A stretch of DNA of 64,000 nucleotides from Pseudomonas sp. RIT-PI-q (GCF_001297125.1 NZ_LHPC01000017.1:344476-408475), one strand, 5' to 3'; counted from the first letter of the stretch, positions 15,349 through 25,073 are shown. Made by a program: numbers and translations. Notes: generated by a model from the sequence alone, not told the origin.

Positions 15349-16419
15349 TTAATACCCGGTCATTTCCAGATAACCCTGCCCGCCATGGCTGCCGCTCAAT
15401 TGCACCGGCCCTTCCCAATAAGGAATGCGCAAATCCATCCATGCCTTGGGGTTGAGGGCTGTGATGTTGATGTCGAGGTGCTTTTCGGGAATTTTGATCG
15501 ACCAGCGTATGGGCATCGAGCGACCGGCAACGTTGGCGGTGTCTTGCGGGGTGAGGCTGATGTCGGCGGCGTGCAGTAACTGCGTCTGGCCCCGGGCGTC
15601 GATCCATGTACCGGTGAGGTACGGCGCGCCGTCCTTTTGCCGCATGCGGTAGAGCATCACCTGTTCGCCACTGTCCAGGTGCAGGGAAAACCAGTCCCAG
15701 CCTGACTGGTTGGCGGTCAACGGCTGGCTGCTCCACTCCCGGTCGAGCCACGCCGGGCCGCTGACCTGATAAACCTTGCTATCGATTTCCAGCGACCCGC
15801 TGGCCTGGAAAAACGGCTGGCTGTAGTAGTACGACGCCTGGCCCTGTTCGGACTTCTGGCTAAAACCCTTGTCGCCCTGAAGCACCAGTGGACGTGTCGA
15901 GGTCAGGTGCAATTGATAGCTGAAATGCTTGTCGCGGGCGCTGAGTTGCAGGTCTGCCAGAGGGTTCGCATCAGGTCCCTGACTGCTGAATCGCCAATCG
16001 TCGATCCACGCATTGAACGGCGCCCGGCTCACCCCGGCCTGCCCGATGCCACCACGGGCATAGCGCTCAGCGGCGTGATGCACCGTCGCCGACGTCACGG
16101 CCGCGTGACCCAGCCAGATCGTTTGATTACCCCAACCCGCCACCTCGGGAAGCGCTTTCAAGGCGCTGCGAAACAATGTCCATTGCACACCAAACTCGCG
16201 TCCCTGATCGTCCTTGAGGTTGGCAGTGACGTACCACCACTCGATGCGAAACCCGTCGTGAGGCCCGTGATCCGCCGGAAAGCTGAACACCCGGCCGGGC
16301 ACCACCGGCGTAAACGCAGCGGCCTGATTGCCGAGCCCAGCGAAGCCTTTTTCGACAGGTGCCGAGTTGTCGCAGCCGCTCAACACGGCCAACAGCAATA
16401 CACCGAGCTTAATCCTCAT
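15349..16419 (-). CDS. AttH/CrtC-like lipocalin-fold lipoprotein
   Basis: A 356-residue predicted lipoprotein: a short hydrophobic start followed by a lipobox (LLAVLSGC). The mature region carries the CrtC/AttH hallmark FRIEWWYVTANL near residue 60, GVQWTLFRSAL, and near the end the QPLTANQSGWDWFSLHLDSG segment found in carotenoid 1,2-hydratase-like and 'predicted secreted hydrolase' proteins. The ATG at 16419 overlaps the permease stop by 11 bases. With the two genes upstream it forms an AttEFGH-type operon (ABC ATPase, fused permease, periplasmic partner). The substrate is not known. Confidence 0.8.
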   Translation of the reverse strand: MRIKLGVLLLAVLSGCDNSAPVEKGFAGLGNQAAAFTPVVPGRVFSFPADHGPHDGFRIEWWYVTANLKDDQGREFGVQWTLFRSALKALPEVAGWGNQTIWLGHAAVTSATVHHAAERYARGGIGQAGVSRAPFNAWIDDWRFSSQGPDANPLADLQLSARDKHFSYQLHLTSTRPLVLQGDKGFSQKSEQGQASYYYSQPFFQASGSLEIDSKVYQVSGPAWLDREWSSQPLTANQSGWDWFSLHLDSGEQVMLYRMRQKDGAPYLTGTWIDARGQTQLLHAADISLTPQDTANVAGRSMPIRWSIKIPEKHLDINITALNPKAWMDLRIPYWEGPVQLSGSHGGQGYLEMTGY

Positions 16420-18880
16420 GAGCAAACGTCCTCAGCAGGTCGGCCGGTCGGGTGCGATACAACGTGTACAACGGCCACGCCGACGCCAGCAATGTCGCGA
16501 GCAACGCCAATCCCATCAACTGCAACAACTGCAACGGAAACACCCGCAACGGCAGGCGCCAGCCGAAGGCCTGGACGTTGATCACCGTGTCCAGGCACCA
16601 CGCCAGCGCGATGCCCAACGGCAACGCCAACACCAGGGTCAGCACCGCCAGCAGCCAGGTCTGGCCGAGGTTGAGCAGCATCAATTGCCGTCGCGTCACG
16701 CCCAATGCCCACAAGGGTGCCAGTTGCCCGAGACGGCTCTGGCTCTGGGTCAGCAGGCTGATGAATAACGCCACACCGGCGACGGCCAGGGTCAGGCTGT
16801 TGAGCGCGGCGGTTGCGGCGAAGGGCCGTTCAAACACTTGGGTGGACCAGCCCTTGAGCCGGGCCTGATCGACCATGCGGCTGGCGTCCAGAGCAAAGCG
16901 CGACTGCAACGTCGTCACGAACCCGGGGATCGACGCCGGGTCGATGCGCAGGGTGAAGCGGTTCGGCGTCAGCTGCGGCCAGCCGCGCAACAAGTGGTTG
17001 CCGTTGATCAGCACGTGACCCTTGGGATTGCCGTAGTCAGCGTAGATTCCGACGATCCGCGGCGACCACGGCCCGCTCGGCGTGGGAATCGTCAGGTGGT
17101 CACCGAGGCGCACTTTCAACCGCCGGGCCAGTTGTTCGCTGAGCATCAGCGCATCGTCCTTGGCCAACCGGTCCCAAGGGTTGTCACCCAGGCTTTCCAG
17201 CAGCGGCCAATGCTGGCGATAGGTCGGGTGATCGATCACGCCGAAGACCTCCGTCGGCCACCCCTGCAACTGGATCGACACTTGCCAGTTGGGCAACACC
17301 GCCGTGAGTTGTGGTTGCTGTTTGAGCCAGGCGTAAAGCTCTCTGGACTGGGCTGGATTTTGTGGCGTGAGGTAAAGCTCGGCGGTCAGGCGGTGGTCGA
17401 GCCAGTCGCTGAAGGTCTGGCGAAAACCGGCGGTCATGCTGCCGGCACCGATGTTCGCCGCCAGGGCCAACAGCAGCGCCATCAGCGCCAGGCTCAGCGC
17501 CGGCAATTGCTGTCGGCAATCGGCGAGAAACCATTGGCCGAGCACCGAACGACTGCGATGCAGCACCAGGTTCAGCACGGTGTTCAACACCACCGGCAGC
17601 GCCAGGGCGGCGCCGAGCAACAGCGCCGCCATCAGCACGAAACCGCTGGCCAGGCTGTCGCCCCAAATCAATGCCAGCAACGCGATCACGGCGGCAATCG
17701 CCGCGACCCAGCCCTGACGTCGCAACCAGCGCGCGTGGGCCTGATGCCAGGCCTGCGGGTCGGCCAGCGCCAGCAACGGCAAACGCGCCGCTCGCAATAA
17801 ACTATTGGCACCGGCCAGTAACGCGCCGAGCAAACTCAGGCCGATACCGCTGAGCCACCACCACGGACGGAGGCTCAACTGCCCCGCCACTTCGGCGCCG
17901 TACAACCCGCGCAGGCTGGCGGCGACATCCGGCAACAGCTCGCTGGCCAACAGGTAGCCGCTGACCACCCCGGCGAGTCCGCCGATCAACGCCAGGCCGC
18001 CCAGTTCAACAGCGAGGCAGGCAATCAGCATCCGCGCACTGACCCCGCAGGCACGCAGGGTTCTGAGCAAGCCCCGGCGCTGCTCCAGGGCCAGGCCGAT
18101 TGCCGCATGGACGATGAACAGGCCGACCACGAATGACAGAAACCCCAAGGCATCGAGGTTGAGGTGAAAGCTCTCGGTCAGGCGCGACAGGTTGTTTTCT
18201 TCACCGCTGCTCTTCAACTGGAGCTGGCCTTTGAATTGATCGGGCAACGGCGCGGTGAAATCCTTGGGCAACAGCAGGCGCGACAGTTGCTCCGGCAAAC
18301 CCAGAATCTGCTGAGCGAAACCAATGTCGACCAGCAACACGCCGGGCGCCATATCGGTTTGAACATGCAGCGGCGGCAGTGCCACACCGCTCAAACTCAA
18401 AGGCGTTTCACCTTCGCGCAAACCCAACGCTTGCAAGGTCTGCGGCGAAATCCAGGTACTGCCCGGCGGACTGAAAAACTCGACAATCTGCTCGATCGCC
18501 AACGCCCGCCCCGCCACCGCAGAACCGGTCGGCAGCGACACCGGCTCGATGCCCATCAACTGCAAGCGCTGGTCTTCATGCCCCTTGAGCACCACCCGAC
18601 CTTGCAGCACCGGCGACACCGGCCAGCCGGCGCGGCGCAGGTCGACAAACAAGGCCTGGGAAAATGTCGCACCATTCGGCGCACTGAGGCTGGCCTGGGG
18701 TTCGCCGCCGATCAACTGACTGGCCCGCGCATAGCTTTCCCGCGCCTGGCTATTCAGCGCCTGCACGCCGGTCAGCAGGCTGGTGGCGAGCCAGAGCCCG
18801 GTCAGCACACTGAAAAACTGCACAGGGTGCTGTCGCCAATGACTGAGCAGCGCGCGCAATGTTTCGCCAAAGACTCGCAC
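16409..18880 (-). CDS. FtsX/MacB-type ABC transporter permease (AttFG-like)
   Basis: An 823-residue membrane protein with two FtsX-like permease repeats. One hydrophobic helix lies near residue 30, then a large periplasmic MacB_PCD region, a first helix bundle near 240-420, a second periplasmic region around 490-690, and a final bundle at 700-810. This length fits the fused LolCE-type permeases paired with a single LolD-like ATPase. Such exporters act on periplasmic or lipid-linked substrates instead of importing. The GTG start lies one base after the ATPase stop, and the 3' end overlaps the AttH-like gene, indicating one operon. Confidence 0.85.
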   Translation of the reverse strand: MRVFGETLRALLSHWRQHPVQFFSVLTGLWLATSLLTGVQALNSQARESYARASQLIGGEPQASLSAPNGATFSQALFVDLRRAGWPVSPVLQGRVVLKGHEDQRLQLMGIEPVSLPTGSAVAGRALAIEQIVEFFSPPGSTWISPQTLQALGLREGETPLSLSGVALPPLHVQTDMAPGVLLVDIGFAQQILGLPEQLSRLLLPKDFTAPLPDQFKGQLQLKSSGEENNLSRLTESFHLNLDALGFLSFVVGLFIVHAAIGLALEQRRGLLRTLRACGVSARMLIACLAVELGGLALIGGLAGVVSGYLLASELLPDVAASLRGLYGAEVAGQLSLRPWWWLSGIGLSLLGALLAGANSLLRAARLPLLALADPQAWHQAHARWLRRQGWVAAIAAVIALLALIWGDSLASGFVLMAALLLGAALALPVVLNTVLNLVLHRSRSVLGQWFLADCRQQLPALSLALMALLLALAANIGAGSMTAGFRQTFSDWLDHRLTAELYLTPQNPAQSRELYAWLKQQPQLTAVLPNWQVSIQLQGWPTEVFGVIDHPTYRQHWPLLESLGDNPWDRLAKDDALMLSEQLARRLKVRLGDHLTIPTPSGPWSPRIVGIYADYGNPKGHVLINGNHLLRGWPQLTPNRFTLRIDPASIPGFVTTLQSRFALDASRMVDQARLKGWSTQVFERPFAATAALNSLTLAVAGVALFISLLTQSQSRLGQLAPLWALGVTRRQLMLLNLGQTWLLAVLTLVLALPLGIALAWCLDTVINVQAFGWRLPLRVFPLQLLQLMGLALLATLLASAWPLYTLYRTRPADLLRTFAHED

Positions 18881-18881
18881 T

Positions 18882-19550
18882 TCAGCGCTCGACCGCGCCA
18901 GTCAGGCGGCCACCGTGGAGCACCACTTTTTCCGCCAGTCGCGCCGCAACCCGTGGGCTGTGGGTGACCATCAACAACGTGGTGGGGCTGTCGTCGAGCA
19001 GTTCCAGCAACAACTTCAACACCTCATCGCTGGTGGTTTCATCGAGACTGCCGGTGGGCTCGTCGGCCAACAGCAATTTTGGCTGCGAGGCCAAGGCACG
19101 TCCCAGTGCAACCCGTTGCTGCTGGCCGCCGGATAACTGCTCCGGATACCGCCGCAGCAAATCACCCAGCCCCAGACGCCGCACCAGATGCGCTTGCCAG
19201 CGCGGATCGTGGCGCCCGGCCAGTCGCGCCTGAAACGCCAGGTTGTCCTCCACACGCAAGCTGCCGATCAGATTGAACTGCTGGAACACCAGGCCGATTT
19301 CAGTCCGCCGCCAGTTCGCCAATTGCCCTTCGTTCATCTGCTCCAGCCGATGTTCGCCACTGCGGATGCTGCCGCGATCGACCTTGTCCAGCCCGGCGAT
19401 CAGGTGCAGCAAGGTGCTTTTGCCACTGCCCGACTCGCCCATCAGCGCCAGGCTGCTGCCGGGTTTCAACGTCAGGTCGACGCCTTGCAACACCGGCAGC
19501 GGACCTTGCGCAGTGGCGTAGCTTTTGAAGACGCCGTGGACTTCAAGCAT
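18882..19550 (-). CDS. ABC transporter ATP-binding protein (LolD/AttE-like)
   Basis: A 223-residue nucleotide-binding domain. Walker A is GESGSGKST, the signature is LSGGQQQRVALGRAL, Walker B is LLLADEPTGSLD, and the H-loop is LMVTHS. The Q-loop region and ALMGESGSGKST context are typical of the MacB/LolD family serving FtsX permeases. ATG 19550 is preferred because AGG lies seven bases upstream and the protein then begins MLEVHGVFKSY; an upstream in-frame start at 19580 is possible. It is the first gene of the three-gene exporter operon and energises the adjacent permease. Confidence 0.9.
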   Translation of the reverse strand: MLEVHGVFKSYATAQGPLPVLQGVDLTLKPGSSLALMGESGSGKSTLLHLIAGLDKVDRGSIRSGEHRLEQMNEGQLANWRRTEIGLVFQQFNLIGSLRVEDNLAFQARLAGRHDPRWQAHLVRRLGLGDLLRRYPEQLSGGQQQRVALGRALASQPKLLLADEPTGSLDETTSDEVLKLLLELLDDSPTTLLMVTHSPRVAARLAEKVVLHGGRLTGAVER

Positions 19551-19687
19551 GGGAAAACCTGTTCGATGAGCGTGGGGCAAGGATAGCGGCCCTGAATGGT
19601 TTTTGTCCGTTGACGATTGCCGAACCGCCCGGCCGGCGCCCTACCCTCAAGGATGGTCTAACCATAACGATAAAAAACGGAGACGCC

Positions 19688-21661
19688 ATGCCTCGTTTCA
19701 CTTTGAGCCCTCGTGGCCTGTTGGCCTGCCTGATCACGGCGTGCCTCGCGCAATCGGTCGCCGCCGCCGATGCACCGGTCGCGGCCAGCGCACAGACCGC
19801 TGCCAGCAACGCCGCCGTGCTGCAACAACTGCCCTTCAGCGATCGCACCGATTTCGAATCGGTGAGTCGGGGTTTGATCGCGCCGTTCAAGGGCCAGGTC
19901 AAAGACGCGACCGGCAAGGTCATCTGGGACGTCCAGGCCTATGACTTCCTCCTCAAGGATCAGGTACCCGACTCGGTCAACCCGAGCCTTTGGCGCCTGG
20001 CCCAGCTCAATGCCCATGCCGGCCTGTTCGAAGTCAGCCCGAAAATTTACCAGGTGCGTGGTCTCGATGTGGCCAACATGACCATCATCGAAGGCGATGA
20101 CGGGCTGATCATCATCGACCCGCTGACCATGGCCGAAACCGCCAAGGCAGCGCTGGACCTGTACTACCGGAACCGTCCGCAAAAACCGGTGGTGGCGGTG
20201 ATCTACAGCCACACCCACGTCGACCATTTCGGCGGTGTACGCGGTGTGATCGACGAGGCCGACGTCAAGGCTGGCAAGGTCAAGGTGTTCGCCCCCGCCG
20301 GGTTCATGGAACATGTGATGAGCGAAAACGTGTTCGCCGGCAATGCCATGAGTCGCCGCGCGCAATACCAGTTCGGCAGCCTGTTGCCCCGTGGCGAAAA
20401 AGGCCAGGTGGACGCGGGGTTGGGTAAGAGCACGCCGAGCGGCGGCACCATCACCTTGATTGCGCCGACCGACCTGATCGACAAGGAACTGGACACCCGC
20501 ACCATTGCCGGTCTGGAGGTGGAGTTCCAGCTCACCCTGGGCACCGAAGCGCCGGCGGAAATGAACCTCTACCTGCCACAGTTGCGCGCCTTGTGCATGG
20601 CCGAAAACGCCACGCAGATGATGCACAACATTCTCACCCCACGCGGCGCGCAAGTGCGTGACGCCAAGGCCTGGGCGCAATACCTCGACAACAGTCTGGC
20701 GCGCTATGGTGACAAGAGCGACGTGTTGTTTGCCCAGCACAATTGGCCGACTTGGGGTGGCGAGCGGATTCGCACCTTCCTCGCCGATCAACGCGACATG
20801 TACGCCTTCCTCAATGACCGCACTTTGCACCTGATGAATCAGGGCCTGACCCCGGTGGAAATCGCTGACGCGATCAAGAAACTGCCGGGTGCGCTGGATC
20901 AGAAGTGGTACACCCGCGGCTACTACGGTTCCTTGAGTTTCAACGTGCGGGCGGTGTACCAGCGTTACCTGGGTTTCTATGACGGCAACCCGGCCAACCT
21001 CAACCCGCTGCCGCCGGTGGACACCGCCAAGCGCAGCGTCGAAGCGATGGGTGGTGGCGTAGCAGTGGTAGAGAAGATGCGCGCGGCGATGACAAAGGGG
21101 GATTATCGCTGGGCCGCGCAGTTGGGCAATCAACTGCTGTTTGCCGAGCCGGAAAACGGACCGGGCCGCACGGCCCAGGCTGAAGCGCTGGAGCAGTTGG
21201 GCTATCAAAGCGAGAACGCCACCTGGCGCAATATGTACCTGACCGGGGCGATGGAACTGCGTAATGGCGTGCCGCAACATGCCGGCAGTACGGTGTCGGT
21301 GGACATGGTGCGGGCAATGACGCCGGACATGTTTTTCGACTTCCTGGCGATTCGACTCGACAGCGACAAAGCCGCCGGCCATGACCTGACGCTGAACTGG
21401 ACGTTCGAGGACCAGCACAAGGATTTCAACCTGACTTTGCGCAATGGTGTGCTGACACACCGTGCGGGGCTCAATCCGGCGGCGGATGCCAGTGTGAGTC
21501 TGAGCAAGGCGACGCTGGAGCAGATCAGCCTCAAGCAGCTGGATTTCCCGACGGCGATGCAGAAGGGCTTGATCAAGGTGCAAGGGGACGGGAAAAAGCT
21601 TGCGCAGCTGATGGGCAGCCTGGATAGCTTCAGTCCGCAGTTCAATATCGTCACGCCGTAA
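19688..21661 (+). CDS. sdsA: Secreted alkyl/aryl sulfatase (SdsA1-like, class III)
   Basis: A 657-residue protein, essentially the length of P. aeruginosa SdsA1 (658). A signal peptide ends near residue 28 (QSVAAADAP). The metallo-beta-lactamase zinc motif is SHTHVDHFGG near residues 174-182, with the companion E-N-A-T region MAENATQMMHNIL and QHNWPTWG. The C-terminal part (about 530-657) is the SCP2-like domain that binds aliphatic chains. SdsA-type enzymes hydrolyse primary alkyl sulfates such as SDS to alcohol and sulfate, allowing growth on the surfactant. The ATG follows CGGAG. It converges on the DUF1254 operon across a repeat array; no dedicated regulator is adjacent. Confidence 0.9.
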   Translation: MPRFTLSPRGLLACLITACLAQSVAAADAPVAASAQTAASNAAVLQQLPFSDRTDFESVSRGLIAPFKGQVKDATGKVIWDVQAYDFLLKDQVPDSVNPSLWRLAQLNAHAGLFEVSPKIYQVRGLDVANMTIIEGDDGLIIIDPLTMAETAKAALDLYYRNRPQKPVVAVIYSHTHVDHFGGVRGVIDEADVKAGKVKVFAPAGFMEHVMSENVFAGNAMSRRAQYQFGSLLPRGEKGQVDAGLGKSTPSGGTITLIAPTDLIDKELDTRTIAGLEVEFQLTLGTEAPAEMNLYLPQLRALCMAENATQMMHNILTPRGAQVRDAKAWAQYLDNSLARYGDKSDVLFAQHNWPTWGGERIRTFLADQRDMYAFLNDRTLHLMNQGLTPVEIADAIKKLPGALDQKWYTRGYYGSLSFNVRAVYQRYLGFYDGNPANLNPLPPVDTAKRSVEAMGGGVAVVEKMRAAMTKGDYRWAAQLGNQLLFAEPENGPGRTAQAEALEQLGYQSENATWRNMYLTGAMELRNGVPQHAGSTVSVDMVRAMTPDMFFDFLAIRLDSDKAAGHDLTLNWTFEDQHKDFNLTLRNGVLTHRAGLNPAADASVSLSKATLEQISLKQLDFPTAMQKGLIKVQGDGKKLAQLMGSLDSFSPQFNIVTP

Positions 21662-21674
21662 ACCGCGGCGCGCC

Positions 21675-22295
21675 CATCGCGGGCAAGCCCGCTCCCACAT
21701 TGGATTTGTGGTGTTCACCAATCCTTGTAGGAGCGGGCTTGCTCGCGATGACGGTGTGTCAGGCAATGATGATGTTGAAGCTGATGGCCTCATCGCGGGC
21801 AAGCCCGCTCCCACAGGGGTTTAGGGTGTTCACAGCATTTGTGGACGACACAGATCCAATGTAGGAGCGGGCTTGCTCGCGATTACGGTGTGTCAGGCAA
21901 TGATGATGTTGAAGCTGATGGCCTCATCGCGGGCAAGCCCGCTCCCACAGGGGTTTAGGGTGTTCACAGCATTTGTGGACGACACAGATCCAATGTAGGA
22001 GCGGGCTTGCTCGCGATTACGGTGTGTCAGGCAATGATGATGTTGGAGCTGATGGCCTCATCGCGGGCAAGCCCGCTCCCACAGGGGTTTAGGGTGTTCA
22101 CAGCATTTGTGGACGACACAGATCCAATGTAGGAGCGGGCTTGCTCGCGATGACGGTGTGTCAGGCAATGATGATGTTGAAGCTGATGGCCTCATCGCGG
22201 GCAAGCCCGCTCCCACAGGGATTTAGGGTGTTCACGGCTTTCGTGGACGACACAATTCCTTGTGGGAGCGGGCTTGCCCGCGAAAGCGGTCTATC
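21675..22295 (+). repeat. Tandem array of 134-bp units, each containing two opposed REPs
   Basis: Unit starts are at 21675, 21791, 21925, 22059 and 22193. The last four starts are spaced exactly 134 bases apart; the first unit is 116 bases and the last is partial and diverged. Each unit holds a GCGGGCAAGCCCGCTCCCAC arm, a linker with GGGTTTAGGGTGTTCACAGC, an inverted REP arm, and a linker with GTGTGTCAGGCAATGATGAT. Units 2-4 differ at only a few positions. The array occupies the whole gap between the convergent sulfatase and DUF1254 genes. Confidence 0.93.
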
Positions 22296-22298
22296 GGG

Positions 22299-23684
22299 TT
22301 ACGCTGAAATCACTTCAACCACTGGCATCTGCCATCGCTGCTCGATCACCTGCCGCTCGGGCCCGTATAAGCGCAGGACCAAGGTGAATGGCCCACTCTG
22401 CGGTGCCGGTAGCCAATTGCGCTGATCGTCCGGGGCCGAAGACTGCATCAGCAGCGTCAACCCACCGTCTGCGTCCGCCTGCAAACGATCGCGACTGCTC
22501 AGGCAATAGCGGTCGATGGGATTGGCCACCAATTGCCGGTCCGGCAGGTCATAGAGCGTCAACGACCAGAACTCGCTGGCCGGCGGCAATTGCCCCGGCG
22601 CGAAGCGCAGTCGATAACGACGCCCGCCCTGCAACGACTGGCCCTGATTGTCCAGTCGGCTACCGAGGTAAAAAGCCTCTTCGACACTGTTGCCATAAAT
22701 GCCAACGGCCGCGGCGATGGCGCGGTTGAGGTAGTTTGCGTGCAGCACCTCGCGAGTGCCGAACAGGCCCAAGGTATTGCGCACCTTTCCAGTACCCGCT
22801 TGCAGTTGTGCCTGAGCATCCTGAATTCCGGCGATCAACGCCTGGCGCGTTTCCACCGGCAAGGCGGCGACATCAAAGCCCTGACCTGGAACAATGCCGA
22901 TGCGCGCGAACCGCCCGCGCAACGCTTGTTCGGACGGATGCGTCGGGCACAGCGTGAGGATTTGATTGAGCACCGGGATAAAACCCGGCCCCAATCCGCT
23001 CTTGCTGTCCCAGGCCGGCCATGCAATCGCCGGTGCTGCGATGGGCGCCGGACCACCGGTGTATTCATGCAACGCGCGCAAGCGGTATTGCTGCTGCAGC
23101 GCCCGCACGGCTGGCAGATCATCGGCATTTTTCAGGCCGGTGCGCCCGAGCACCATGACGATTTCAGTTTCACTGCGCAGCACGCCCTTGATCCCGGCCG
23201 GGGTCGACCCCTGCCAGTTAGGCCCGGCGATCAGGTAGTCCCCCGCTTCGCGCCCGGTGCTGAGCACGCCGACGTAGGCAAAGTTGTGGGTGTACTGGTC
23301 CACCAGTTGGTGCACGTAGTAACGATCATCGGCGACCGCTGGCACGCTCAGCACCTGCGGTTCACTGCGCAGATCGAGCCAGGCCCAGGAGTACGGCGTG
23401 TCGTTGTTCGGCGTGACGACCTCGCGGTTTTTCGGCGTGTAGAGTTCGCTGTAGTGACGGAAACGATTGAAGCCGCCGACGTACTCCGCTGCGTCGGGAT
23501 TGAGCACCTGCTTCTCCATGGTCTGGTAATGCATCAGCATTGGGTAGGCGTAGATCCACGCTTCCTGCGCAACGGCCCGGGTGTCATCAGCCTCAGCGGC
23601 CAACAACCCGCGTGGAAACATCAGACTCCCGCCCAGTATCCCCATGCTGCCGAGCAAGCGGCGGCGGCTGAACATCAGGTTCAT
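22299..23684 (-). CDS. DUF1254/DUF1214 protein with a Tat signal
   Basis: A 461-residue exported protein. The N-terminus MNLMFSRRRLLGSMGILGGS has a twin-arginine motif, suggesting folded export. DUF1254 covers about residues 40-190 (WIYAYPMLMHYQTME, VVTPNNDTPYSWAWLDLR) and DUF1214 the C-terminal third (LPPASEFWSLTLYDLPDRQLVANP, then PLxLVLRLYGP-like ending). These domains are widespread but of unknown biochemistry. The ATG overlaps the stop of the upstream paralogue by four bases (ATGA), so the pair is co-translated. The paralogue just upstream uses a Sec-type signal instead. Confidence 0.85.
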   Translation of the reverse strand: MNLMFSRRRLLGSMGILGGSLMFPRGLLAAEADDTRAVAQEAWIYAYPMLMHYQTMEKQVLNPDAAEYVGGFNRFRHYSELYTPKNREVVTPNNDTPYSWAWLDLRSEPQVLSVPAVADDRYYVHQLVDQYTHNFAYVGVLSTGREAGDYLIAGPNWQGSTPAGIKGVLRSETEIVMVLGRTGLKNADDLPAVRALQQQYRLRALHEYTGGPAPIAAPAIAWPAWDSKSGLGPGFIPVLNQILTLCPTHPSEQALRGRFARIGIVPGQGFDVAALPVETRQALIAGIQDAQAQLQAGTGKVRNTLGLFGTREVLHANYLNRAIAAAVGIYGNSVEEAFYLGSRLDNQGQSLQGGRRYRLRFAPGQLPPASEFWSLTLYDLPDRQLVANPIDRYCLSSRDRLQADADGGLTLLMQSSAPDDQRNWLPAPQSGPFTLVLRLYGPERQVIEQRWQMPVVEVISA

Positions 23685-25030
23685 GGTTCGATCCTCGCAA
23701 TAGTCGGCAATTGATAGCTGCCATCCAGCGCCCCGGCTTTGGGCAAGTACAAACGCAGCAGCAGGTTGAACGGACCTGCCGGCGTCGGCAGCCAATTGCT
23801 CTGCGGTGCCTGGGCCGGCGCATCGGGTTGCAGCATCAAGGTCAGGCCGCCGTCAGCGTCGTAGTGCAGGTCGGGGCTGCGGTCACCCAAGGCATATCGC
23901 TGGATCGGGTTGGCCGCCAGCAATTGGGTTTTGCCGTCATACAGGGTCAACGACCAGAAGGCGTTCACCGGAGGCAGTTGCCCGGCGGGGAAATGCAGGC
24001 GATAGGTTTTGCTGCCATCCAGCGGTTGACCCTGGGCATCGTGCAACGCCATCGGGTACACCGCTTCCACTGGGTCGTTGGCGTAGATGTAGCGCCAGGC
24101 GACGGCGGCACGGGTCAGGTCATCGTCACCGAATTTGCCGACATTGGTCGGCGAACGGAACCAGCCCCGCTGCTCCACCGACACCTGGCTCGACGCCGCC
24201 CGCACCTGATCGCGACCGGCTTCGGCGCCTTGGGCAATCGCATCGCTCAGGTCTGCTGGCGGCTCGAAGGCCTGGCCGGGTTTCACCCCGATGGCGGCGA
24301 AACGCTGCAGTTTCGAGCGCTCGGTCGGCGTCCACTGATGCAGCGGCGCCAGGGCATTGAAACTGCCGAACAACGCCTGTGCCGGTCCTTGCTTGGTGTC
24401 CTGATACAGCGGCAATTGCAGCGGTGCCAAGGCAGCCGGCGCCGCGCCAGCGCTGACCTTGGACAACGGCTGCAACGCGTAGCCCATCAGCACTTTCGCC
24501 GCGTCCTGCTGATCGGCTTCGCCCTTGACTTCGGTGCGGCCGAGCAAAAATACCAGGCGACTCGGCGAGCGGATCACGCCGTCGAAACCGTCCGGCAGCG
24601 CGCCTTGCCAATCCGGTCCGGCGATCAGATAACGTCCTGTCTGATTGCCGGTGGCGCGGGTGCCGATGTAGTCGAGGTTGTCGGTGCGCATATCGACCAG
24701 TTGAAAGCTGTAATAGCGCCCCTGCACGGCGGGCACTTCCAGCACCATTGGTTCGCTGCGCAGATCGAGCAAGGCTCGGGAGTAGAAGGTGTCGTTGTTC
24801 GGCGACACCACTTTGTTGTCCTGCGGACCGAGCAAACGCGGCTCGCTGTAGAGCCGGTTGAACGGCAGTTTCGCGGCGATGGCGGTGAGCACTTTATCGT
24901 GCTCGGCGGTGGCGTAGGCGAACACGTAGGCTTCTTGCGCCAAGGCTTTTGCCTCGGAGGGGTCGAGAGTTGCAGCGTGAACGGTGCCCAGGCTTGCGCC
25001 CAGGGCCAGAGCGGATATCCAGTAGCGCAC
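23681..25030 (-). CDS. DUF1254/DUF1214 protein with a Sec signal
   Basis: A 449-residue paralogue of the next gene in the operon. A signal peptide ends near ALGASLGTVHA-ATL. DUF1254 motifs are EAYVFAYATAEHDKVL and VVSPNNDTFYSRALLDLR; DUF1214 motifs are LPPVNAFWSLTLYDGKTQLLAANP and FNLLLRLYLPKAG. GTG 25030 is taken as the start because AGGAG lies about seven bases upstream; the longer frame from 25063 would place that site inside the gene. Function unknown. A REP pair and 157 bases separate it from the DUF1329 gene upstream on the same strand, so they may form one transcript. Confidence 0.82.
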   Translation of the reverse strand: MRYWISALALGASLGTVHAATLDPSEAKALAQEAYVFAYATAEHDKVLTAIAAKLPFNRLYSEPRLLGPQDNKVVSPNNDTFYSRALLDLRSEPMVLEVPAVQGRYYSFQLVDMRTDNLDYIGTRATGNQTGRYLIAGPDWQGALPDGFDGVIRSPSRLVFLLGRTEVKGEADQQDAAKVLMGYALQPLSKVSAGAAPAALAPLQLPLYQDTKQGPAQALFGSFNALAPLHQWTPTERSKLQRFAAIGVKPGQAFEPPADLSDAIAQGAEAGRDQVRAASSQVSVEQRGWFRSPTNVGKFGDDDLTRAAVAWRYIYANDPVEAVYPMALHDAQGQPLDGSKTYRLHFPAGQLPPVNAFWSLTLYDGKTQLLAANPIQRYALGDRSPDLHYDADGGLTLMLQPDAPAQAPQSNWLPTPAGPFNLLLRLYLPKAGALDGSYQLPTIARIEP

Positions 25031-25073
25031 GGCAGATCTCCTGATCGATAAACGTCGGCACACTCAGATCCCT

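Noticed and set aside
19658..21814. A 718-codon open frame antisense to the alkylsulfatase
   Set aside because: It is a shadow of the sulfatase gene, and part of it runs into REP sequence. The sulfatase frame has a signal peptide, ribosome-binding site and zinc motif.
21675..22295. CRISPR-like regularly spaced repeats
   Set aside because: The complete 134-base unit repeats, including the supposed spacers. There are no unique spacers and no cas genes.
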